Assembly: GCA_026874595.1 (NCBI GenBank)
Contig: CM049307.1
Span: forward strand, 74,874,643-74,938,642
Reading direction: 5' to 3'
Source: Sipunculus nudus
Lineage: Eukaryota > Annelida > Sipuncula > Golfingiida > Sipunculidae
Length of the DNA stretch: 64,000 nucleotides
Positions 10,116 through 22,100 of the stretch are shown piece by piece. A program made the position numbers and the translations under genes. Position 1 is the stretch's first letter; each line of letters starts with the position of its first letter. The notes beneath the pieces are model-generated. The model was given only the letters and a program-made list of their open reading frames with translations. It did not search any database and had not been told where the DNA came from.

Positions 10116-13100
10116 CTGGAAGGAAGGAATAAAATTAATACTGAAACAGAAATATGTTGTCATTAGGACCGTGTGGAATATGAGAAATTGGTACTTTCGC
10201 ATTTGTGAATCCTAATATATGGCAAACTTGAGGCAAAGCTTGGAAACAAAAAATGCATAGAATGTCCAGAGTTGATCTGAGTATGGGCCAGCTCTGGAGA
10301 TATATTTCTCACAAATGTAAACTTTACAGATTCTGAAGGGCAGGTGGCAGGACCAGATGACCCTTGGGAGGTGAAGGCACCATAACAAACACCTTGCATA
10401 TCAAGTTGAAATTAAATTCAGAAATAGTCAATATGTGTGTGAATGAGTATATAATTTCAATTTATTTACATATGTTAATATTTCCTCTGTGAGACTGACC
10501 ACTACAGAAGATTCTGACTTTCAAAGTACTCAAACTCATGTTCAGCTCCATAGTTTGTAGAACACAAATCACCTTGGCTCAATTTTCACGTCTCTCCAGA
10601 TGATATAAACCCTTCTTGATGTAAAATAAAATCTCAGTTTAACAATTAAAATTTGTGCCCTGTCAACAGCCAGTCAGCTGGACAGACACAAAATAAAAAA
10701 GAATTATATTACAGGTCAGCAGTACTGAAGGTTTAAGCTAGTTTGAAAAAATTTGAGTGATAAAAAAGTATTTAAAAAATGGTCAAATGACAGTATCAAA
10801 TATGTTCAGGAAAAATGCTCAACCCACCACTCTGCATATTTAGTAAACGGTCTAAGCTATCACTCAGACGATTTACTATTAGCTTCCACTAATGAGGAAG
10901 TAGAGAGGCATGAATGTTATAATTAGCTGCCCACTCATCTGCCGAGTGCCCATTTAAATTAATACACATTTCACTAATTTGACAGGATCTAGCTGTGAAC
11001 CAATTTTCTGCATTCTGGGAATTTATCACTTAACATCAGTGATTTAATGTAAAGAATAACTGATACTGACATGAATGAAAACTTATTAAACAGGCACCAA
11101 GTACAACCAAAGCTTGTAAACAAAGTGATGCAATCAATTAAAAATGTAAGCTGATCCATTAGCACTTGTGCAGATTAAGAAATGAAAATGGAATGTTAAA
11201 ATCAAAAGGCTAATTCCCTGACAACCTTCAGTAATTATTTTCAACCCTGAATGATTGCAGCCACATTCTGGAGATTGCTTGTTCTAATCAGTTTATTCTT
11301 TAAAGCGTTTATTGCAGAAAACTTATTATTTTCAGTTACAATTAAGTCTAATTCAGTAAAAGCCTGAATAATTACTGCCCACTCTCTCTGTCAAATCTAT
11401 TTAACGGTTACAAGGTTGCTGACATTCTAGGCTATAATTTATTTCATGAATGAATTAATTAAAAAATGTTTCTTTTTCATATTTTAAATTAAAAAAATAC
11501 TGTTTAATATTCACCAAACTTACCCTTTAATTTTATCAGTTTAAAAACTTAAATATAACTTTCACCAAGTTAAAATACTGTCGTTAAAATGATTTGTTTA
11601 CTGATTAGATTAATTTTGTCACTTACCTCAAGACCAAGGTAGTTGGGACAGGACAGATCCCACGGGTATATACTTAATCTTCTCATAATTGTGGCAAACA
11701 GTCTTACCCCCGCAGGGTTAGACTTCATGGGCTGAAAACAAGTATTGACTTCATTACATTAACCTACCAGCATGGGACATGAATGTCCTAACATTGAAAT
11801 ATACTGTCATGTTCTACAATGAATGAAAAACTGAGTTTTATATCTCTTTGTAAAATGCATTCAAACATTAAGTACATAATCATATGTATGACAATTGTTC
11901 TAAAACAAAATATAATTTCATTATGTGGAATGACAGAACCAATAAATCATGTGTAAAAAAACCCTTTTCTAGAATATGCAAGTAAAATGACCAAACACCG
12001 AATGACTTTAGAATCCTAAAGTCTCCCTGGCATTTCACTGTCTTTTTCATTAAGGTCAATGTTTCATCGTCATCCAAAATCCATTACTTTATGACTTGTG
12101 GTTTCACACAGGAAGTCTGAGTGGGGGACCAGATGAATTATGAGAATGACACACATAATATTTTTAGGAAAAGGTATGTTAAGTAAACACATTGTTTAGT
12201 CATACATATCAATCTAACACAGGACACACCCATTATATTGATCCATAAATCTTAAGGATTTTAAGATAATGTTACAACATTAATGCACTGTCCATTAGGC
12301 AGCATAGGAGTAGGGTATTGTTTTGCAGGAAACATCTGTACCTGTAATGTATGTAACCTAACAGTAATGTCTACCTGCAGAGCAGTGATGACATTACATG
12401 ACATATTTTTTAATATGTGTTGAGCTCTAAATATCTGCTTTAATAAGTACATCAATATTGTTATGTCTGTAATAGCTTGTCCTCCATATCAGTTCAACCA
12501 TTGCATATTTCAATCACTGAAAAAAAAGTTAAAAATGTCACTTTCCACTACCTGGAAAAACTAGAATATCAGCAGAAGCTGACAAAAGCCCTCAGCCAAA
12601 AGAACAGTGTTTAAAGGTGGTAACAGTAACAAGTACTAAATATCTGTTCTGCCATGGATGTATATCTGTACATGTCTCAGTTATAAATTTAAAATGGAGA
12701 GGTATGTACCATGATTCATAACAATCCACCAAATGCTTCCTGATAAATAAGCTTCTAAGTTTTATTCTATTATAAGCTCTGTGACCTTAAAAAGTAGGTC
12801 AAGGTCACCCATCTTCGAACTTGACCGAGATTATGTCGATATACATCTTCACCAAAGAAATGAATCCTTTTAGAGATATCCTGCTCACAAGGCCAAAGTT
12901 GAAAAATCCAAGAAAAATTCATTAAAAATCAGAAATTGTAGGTGGCACCCCCAAATTTGTGCAGCAGTTACAGACCATCAGTCCCTATGATCATAGTAAG
13001 TATTGTGAAAATCAACCCAATGGTTCCTGAGAAATAAGCTTCTAAATGTTTTTTCTATAATCAGCTCTAAAACATAGAAAAATAGGTCAAGGTCACCCAT

Positions 13101-16100
13101 CTTCGAACTTGACCGAGATTTTGTCAATATACATCTTCACTGAAAAAATAAAATTCCTACGGTGAATCCTTTTTGAGATATCCCACTCACAAGCCCAGAG
13201 TTGAAAAATCCCATAAAAATTCATTAAAAATCAAAAATGTAGGTGGCGCCACCAAACTTGTGTAGCAGGTAAAGACTATCAGTCCCAATAATCATAGTAA
13301 GTTTTGTGAAAATCCACCAAATGGTTCCTGAGTAATAAGCATCTAAGTGTTTTTCTATAATCAACTCTAAAATGTAGAAAAATAGGTCAAGGTCACCCAT
13401 CTTCGAACTTGACCGAGATTTTGTCGATATACATCTTTACCGAGGAAATAAAATTCTGACGGTGAATCCTTTTCCAGATATATAGCTCACAAGGTAAAAG
13501 TTAACGGACGCTGGACGGATGGACGGACAGCTTGGGTGACAACAATAGCCCATCAGCCTAAGGGCTGAGGGCTAAAAACTGCACCCATAGCAACACAGAG
13601 TGTCAGGATATATTTTCACATGTTTGGTTAATAAATAATAACCAAATCTAGATATTTCTTGGCACTGCAGGTGCAAAAGTATCCCCAGAAATTTATCCCC
13701 CCCCCCCCCCCCCCCCATTTAAGAATAGGCCCCCCCCCATCTTCAGCAACAATTATTTTTAGACCACACTCAAAGATGGTCACTCTCACAGAAAAGGTCA
13801 TGACCCCAATTTCAATAAACATCATTCCCTAACCCATGTCTATGTATATGCATAATATGAAAGAAATCTGTCCATTAGTTTTTGACTTATAATGCTCACA
13901 GTACTGTTAAGTGCCAACGATGGTGTATTAAATGGCACGAAAACAAGTGAAAGAATAACAGGTGGCGCTATCAGTTTCCAGTACATGACAACACAATCCA
14001 AGATCTTCGGTCAAGTTGACTTTTGGACCAATCAATGCATCCCTTATTGAGATATTAATGATTTTGTGTGATTTTCACCATATATGGCAATATTCAAGGT
14101 CAAGGCCACTCTCATAGGTAAGGTCATGACCCCAATTTAAATAAATATCATCCAATAACCCATATCTATGTATATGCATAATATGAAAGAAAACTGTCCA
14201 TTAGTTTTTGACTTATAATGCTCACAGTACTGTTAAGTGGCAATGATGGGGGTATTAAACGGCACGAAAACAAGTAAAAGAATAACAGGTGGCACCACCT
14301 ATTTTCAATACATGACAATACTATCCAAGATCTTCGATCAAGTTGATTTTTGGACCAATCCATGCATCCCATATTGAGATATTAATGAATTTGTGTAATT
14401 TTCACCATATATGGCAATATTCAAGGTCAAGGCCACTCTAATAGGAAAGGTCATGACCCAAATTTATATAAACATCATAACATACACCATGTCTATGTAT
14501 ATGCATAATATAAAAGAAATCTGTCCATTAGTTTTTGACTTATAATGCTCACAGAACTGTTAAGTGGCAATGATGGGGGTGTTAAACAGCACAAAAACAA
14601 GTAAAAGAATAACAGGTGGCGCCACCTGTTTCCCGTACATGACATTAATATCTGAGATCTTCGGTCAAGTTGATTTTTGGACTAATCCATGCATACCTTA
14701 TTGAGATATTAATGTTTTTGTGTGATTTTCACCATATATGGCAATATTCAAGGTCAAGGCCACTCTCATAGGAAAGGTCATGACCCCAATTTAAATAAAC
14801 ATCATCCCATAACCCATATCTATGTATATGCATAATATAAAAGAAATCTGTCCATTAGTTTTTGCCTTGTAATGCTCACAGTACTGTCAAGTAGGAATTT
14901 TGGGGGTATTAAACGGCAGGAAAACAAGTAAAGAATAATAGGTGGCGCCACCAGTTTCTGGAAAATGACAACCCTATCCATGATCTTCCATCAACTTGAT
15001 ATTGGGATCAATCCATGCAAGATTTCTTGAGATATTTAAGAATTTTGTGATTTTCCACAAAATTGGACCTATTCAAGGTCAAGGACACCCTCCTAGTCAA
15101 GGTCATGACCTCATTTTTAATAGGCGTTGTCCTCTCACCCATATCTATACATATACCAAGATTGGTAAAGATCCGTGAAATATTTTTTGAGTTATTGCGC
15201 CAACAAGATTTATATGCGGGGGGGGAGGCGGGACTGATATGAAAACATACCAGTAGTATCCCCCCGACTTTGTCTGGGGATACAATAATTGTTTGTAGGA
15301 ATTAGATATTTTTATATAAGGCTTCCATTAACATCAAGAAGTGCTGAGATGTATTTATGTATTAACTACCATTGTGAATAAAGGTATGATTATGAACAAT
15401 TCAGCTTAAAGCTTATGTCCATTAAATAATATCCTATATTAGTGAACTAGAGATATTATTAATATGACCATTTGGCCCCTACCTGAACCATCTCCAGGTG
15501 ATACTGATGAAAGGGCACTAGATAATTAACAGGTAGACGGTAGCTTGTTAACATTAGCTTGCTGCCTGCATCAGCCACCATGAAGTTAAGCACTGAAATA
15601 TCAGAATAACATTCACAATAATGCCACCCGATTTTATGGAAAAAATATATTTTTTTTTATGATGAAAAGTATCAGATTGTAAGCAAAAAAAGTATAGTAA
15701 ATATATGCAAGAATAGGAATTTGGAAAATTCATATAATTTTACTGCATCACTCTCACAAAGTTCTGAAATACATTTGTGTAAAGTGCCTAAAATCACTCC
15801 AGAAGAAGACAATTACTCTAACAAACAAAAAATAAAGTAAAGAATAATAAAGTATTATCAACTTAAAAAAATAATAAAAAAGTATTCTTTCCTGAAAAAA
15901 ATGTAATACTTTTATTAAAAATTGTGTCACAGCACTACAATCATTCCTTGTACACAAAGTCAACATCTTCTCTGTATGGACTGGGGTTCTTCAAATACAT
16001 ATTTAGAGCTAAAGCCCCTGTGGTAAAAAGCACTTAGAAAGTACATGCCTCTGCAAAATGAATTACTTGTAAGAGTAAACCAAGCTCTGGTAAATTGAAT

Positions 16101-19100
16101 TGTTCAGAAAAATGTTATAATTTCTTCATAGGCCATGGCTTACGCGGCTTCACTAAAACACTGTGAGGAACTGGAAATATTGCGAGGTTAAGCAGAAATT
16201 TAGATTAAAGGAGTGACTATGGCTGGATCTGTATCAAGATCTGACCCTCCTTATTGTTCTTATTCTTTTTCACTAAATATTTAATGATTTGTTTTTAAAG
16301 ACATGGCTCACTTTACAATAAACTTTCATTCAATTCACTGATATCTTACAAAGATCTTGTGTGGACAAAAAAAACAAAACAGATCCACACCCACCCTTAA
16401 CTTTAATTTATCCATCCAAAACTTTTAGTGATTGTTCTTTGGTCAGCAGCCCATAACCACACTTACCTTAAATTTTCACTGTAATGCACTGAGATATTTG
16501 GAGATACTGAATGCAGAGAAACAGGGATAGACCAATAAAATCTGGTAACTTTATTAGTAGAGGTGATAAATGTTGAATACCCATGTCATCTACATCAGTA
16601 TCTTCTACTTCTACAGTTAGCATCTCCTCAAACATAGGACTGAGTGTCGGATGGATGGTCGCATGTGAGGCAGCGCTGCCACAGATCTTCCCCTCCTGTC
16701 CACTGGGCTCAACAGTTCTGGAAATGTATACAATGTCTCAGTCTGCAGATTTGACAGTTAAAAGTTATCAGGTACCTTACGTGAGATAATCAGCTGTACA
16801 TTGTGGAAATAAGGTCATAGAGGTACTCAATTGACTGAGAGGAAGAAAAAACTAGAATATCAGCAGAAGCTGACAAAAGTCCTCAATCAAAAGAACAGTG
16901 TTTATAGGTGGTAACAGCTAGTAACAAGTACAAAATATTTGTTCTCTCATGGATGTATATCTGTACATGTCTCAGTTATAAATTTAAATTAGAGAGGTAT
17001 GTACCATGTTTCAATACAATCAACCAAATGCTTTTAGAAGTATCCTGCTGACAAGGCTAAAGTTGAAAAATGCGATAAAAAATCATTAAAAATCAGGAAT
17101 TGTAGGTGGTGCCCCCAAACTTGTGCAGCAGGTACAGACCATCAGTCCCAATTAATGATCATAGTAAGTTTTGTGAAAATCCACCCAATGGTTACTGAGA
17201 ATAAAGCTTCTAAGTGTTTTTCTATTATCAGCTCTAAAACATAGAAAAATAGGTCTAGGTCACCCATCTTTGAACTTGACCGAGATATTGTCGATATACA
17301 TCTTCATGGAAGAAATAAAATTCCTAGGGTGAATCGTTTTAGAGATATTCTGCTCACATGGCAAAAGTGGAATAATCTGATAAAAAATTAATTAAAAATC
17401 AGAAATTGTAGATGGTGCCACCAAACATGTGCAGCAGGTACAGATAATCAGTCCCAATGACCATAGTAAGTTTTGTGAAAATCCACCCAATGGTTACTGA
17501 GAAATAAGCTTCTAAATGTTTTTCTATAATCAGCTCTAAAACGTAGAAAAATAGGTTAAGGTTACCCATCTACTACTGAAACAACATTTGTCACTAGTCA
17601 ATGGCTGCGTCTTGTCACAGGCGCCTTATAAGCTTAACGAAACATCAAAGCGGGTAACAAGGTTTCTTAACCCGAGTGTTAATCTAGTCCCGCATATCTT
17701 CCCGACTCGGTGTCTTCGCTGAGACTCGTTGAGGTGTAGGTTAAAGATCGAAGAGGGTAGCCATCGTCCTGATTACTTAATGAGCCGGTCTGACCTGGGG
17801 TCAGATGCTAATTGCCCTCAATGATGACCTGTATTACAGCTACTCTAAGTGTGGGGTTGTGGGCTTAATATTTCAACTCAACTTATATTGTTCGATCCTC
17901 ATTGGTAAAATAACCGACCTAGTTAATCCTAAATGTGTTCATAGGTTACTGACACTGAGTATTGAGCAGTAAGTAAAATGTATAAATAAAGCTTGCGTGG
18001 GGGGAAAATCCCTCTCATTTTGCCTATCCTGATAGATCGTTGTCAGTTTATTTATCTACTGGTTAAGTTTGCATTTAAATTGCTTGCTGTTAGGCAACCA
18101 TGCCTCTGAAAGGGCTCTCCTTGAAGGATAAAGTGGCGTTAATCAAGGCGGCAAACACAACCCGCAGTCAGCACCAAATGGCTCAGCAGTTTAGCGTCGG
18201 GAAAACTCAAGTGCACGCAATATATACTCAAGCGGAAGGCTAAATATATGACAGCCACGTATTATGTTCAATATGTATTCAGTAGGTTGTAATCGTATTG
18301 CCTTAGTGTTATTATTTGTTAATCATCAGTCACTACGGATGTGTACATGTATATTAATTTTTATCATGAATAAATATGTTCAGCTACACACAAAAAACAT
18401 TCATAATAAGGGTCCTCCGCTTAGTCAAAATTTTGTTATAATTCACATTAAAGATATGCAATAAATAAACTCTGATACACATTAAATATCAGCGTGTTAT
18501 ATACGACCACGGTAAGAGTTTCACAAATACGACCACCCCCAAATTACGACCACTTTGCTCAATCCCCAGGGTGGTCGTAATTGTGGGGTTCCACTGTATA
18601 TATTCTTTTGTTTCTGGTGCAGGTTTCCCATTAGAAAAAACCATAAATCCTGTTTTATCGCCACATTCTTAAAAACAAACTCAAAATTGAAAATCACAAC
18701 TTTTTTCTGAACTAGGGATGCGGCCTTCAATAGATGGTTTATCTGAAATGAACTGTGAGAAGAACACTCTCCCGGACACCGCGCTCCTTTGGGCAATAAT
18801 AGTAGATCAAGCATACCACAGAGGAAATACTCTCTTCATAGTCACAGAAGTACTGTATAAAAAGAATGTTTCTGATCCCTTGATACAGGTTGCTTATCCA
18901 AAGAGGAATTGTTTTTATCCCGTGATGAATGTCTTTGGTCCCTTTATACATGTACATGTTTCTAATCCAAAAATGGAAGTTTCTTATCCTTAAATCAATG
19001 GTCCTGTCCCCAGTATAGGTGTTTCTATTGTATTTTTTTAAATTTTTATGTCTTGCCTTAACACCTTTTTCTTATTAAAATAATCATGCTTCTTAAAATA

Positions 19101-22100
19101 TTAACAAATGCTGATATATTCTCCAATTTATTTATATTTATATTTAATATTTATAAAAGGTCCTGTCTCCATCTCTATCTACCAGATCCCCCAGGGACAG
19201 GTACTCACATGACAGTGAATGGCGTGGGGACGTCTCCTTTTGGTAGAACCGGGAGCTGAACTGCTCCGTGCAGCAGAACAACCACCTCTTCTTTACCTGG
19301 ATTAGACAGGTGCATCCAGCGTACATGTGGCTGGTCTGAACGCTCAGCCCGTCCTGGTAACGGGGAGCCAGCCACCTGAAATATCACTCTTCAAGTAAGT
19401 CTCATTCTGGGACTGCTCTTCAGCTGGTCAAGCATGTGTTGCAGTGTGTTTGTTGCATGTGACAAATGCATTACAGCAACATTTTAAACAATATAATATT
19501 CTAAATAATACACTATTTTAAGCACAAAGCAACAGTACACACATGTTCAGTGGGCTGATATTAAACTACATGAAAATTAACTTAAAATGGTATTTTTCTT
19601 TTTCCTCCACCATGCATGTGTCTTTTCTAAAAAAAAATGAAATTTATAATTTTTTATAGAATAAAAGCTTAAAACCTCTTTTTTAAGGTACATAGACATG
19701 ATAGAGACCAACTGAGATACTTTCTTGTATTTTCATATTAGCTAGCCCACTAAAAAATGTCGTCATGTTGCTGGGTTCTTAAAAGTGTACTATATCAAAT
19801 ATATTCTCATCATATAGTTTTTGTCCTAATTTTGCAAAGATGACTGGAATGTGTTTTGTCATGTGCCCTGTTAACAGACAAACTGTAGGAAAGGGATGGA
19901 CTAAGGAAAATAACACAGCAAAACACGAATGAAAGTAAGCTGAGATACAAAGAAAGTTTTCAGGTAAGGATACACACACTGTACATGAGAAAGATGACTA
20001 TATACTTTAAAATAAACAAAGCACTGCGCATCACTTTCTATGTTAACATGAAAGAAATATTTGAGCTGTCAGAATAAAACAAATATAAGCTAGTAAGGGT
20101 GACATCAGCATCATTGTTTTATTTATACAGACTCCTATTGCTACTCATGTCAGTATCCGTCTTTTTATGAGAATACAAACATTTCCCTTGAGGCGTTTTG
20201 TAAAACAAACTTCATGTGGAGATGAATGTCAGTCAAAGTATATTTGATAATAATATTTTATATTGGTTTAATGGTACTTTACCATACAGGTCCACAGATC
20301 TTCTCACCTGAATGACAGGCGTGCTTTCCAAAAACATGACGGAAAAACACAATAGTCTTTCTTTTCTCGGTAAAAACCCTTGAATAGTAATAACTCAGGG
20401 GAAACTGGTGATTAAACTCCTGTACAATATTCCATTAGAGTAACTCAATTAGATCCTATTATCTATATTTTGCTTGAAAAAAAGTATGGTAGAAAGAGAA
20501 AATGAAATGATGACTCAGATAAAACATTGCTTGAACTGTCAATTTACACAATGTAGTATCTGTGTTTTTGGTACATTTGTGTTTTTCAACGTCAGGATGG
20601 TGTAATTGTGAGCTGTCTCACCAATGTGAATTCTTAATGAAGTATGAAGTGGTATTAAGAGCTGATACTGAGATCAATCTAGAATGATGCAAAAGATTTG
20701 GGGAATCACGAATAGAATATCAATATCCCTAAAAGAAGCATTGCCCAGGAACAATACATGAACTCTGACCTTTCTGCTGGTGTCTAACCCTGGGAGTGAA
20801 GGGGATCGTGGGATTTCTATCTGAGACCCGACCACAGGGCTCCGTTGCGGTGTTGGGACAGGTGTCTCTGGTTTTTTTGATGGACCGGGGGTTGGAGGGT
20901 CGGGAGTTCTTGCAAGCAGGCTTCGACCTGGGGGCGGCACCTCTTCTGGGTCAGGCTCATCAACCTCCTAAAAGTATATAAGTGAAAAACAGTAAGACAT
21001 TGACAAATTAAACTAGAATACGGGTAGTCGACAAGCGACTATGTGTATCCGCCGAAATCAGAGTGGAATGGGTGAAGTGAGGCATGGGTTGAGTGGCAAG
21101 GGAAAATAGAGTGAGGTGTGTTGCATATTAGCATGGATGTCTGCAGCCAAAATGTATATGTAGGTTGCACCACCTACCACAAAAGCAGAAAGCTGTCACA
21201 TAAATGTAGGTGGTGCCACCTGCCAAAAAATCGAGAAAGCAATCCAAGATATATAAACACACATAATCTTTAGGCAGATAAGTCAAACTACTACAGAGAT
21301 ATGAGTGATTTTAGCCCACGGCAGACAAACAGACAGACGCCGTGCAAAAATGGTTGCAGGTGGCCCCTCCAGTTTTACGTATGATAAAGAGCTATGTGAT
21401 ATCTATACACATGCAAAATTCTGGCCTTATCGGTCAATTGGTTCCCGAGATATGAGCTTGGATGTCTGTAGCGCAAACTAGAATGTAGGTGGCGCCACCT
21501 GTCATAAAATCCAGAAAGCTGTCCAGGAATTATTAACCTGCAAGATTTTAGGTAGTTATGTCAAACCACTACAGATATATGAGTGATTTTATCCCATGGC
21601 AGACAAACAGATGGATGCTGTGCAAAAATGGTTGCAGGTGGCGCCCCCATTTTAGTGTATGTTATAAAGCTATCCAAGGGCTACATTTGTATAAAATTTT
21701 TAGCCTGATCGGTCAAACGGTTCCCGAGATATGCGCTTGGATGTCTGCAGCGTAAAAGTGAATGTAGGTGGCGCCACCTGTCACATAATCGAAAAAGCTA
21801 TCCAGGATGTATTCGCATGCCGAATTTCAGGTGGACAAGTCCAACCAATGCAGGGATATGAGTGATTTTATCCCAAGGCAGATGAACAGATGGACGCAGT
21901 TCAAAAATGGTTGCAGGTGGCGCCACCATTTTTAGTGTATGTTATAAAGCTATCCAAGGGCTACATTTGTGTAAAATGTTTAGCCTGATCGGTCAAACGG
22001 TTCCCCAGATATGTGGGTTTATGTGTGGAAACAGACACACAAATGGATACAGAGCGCAGAGGAAAGGTCAAAGGTCAAAACAAAATCGGGCCGCAGCAGT

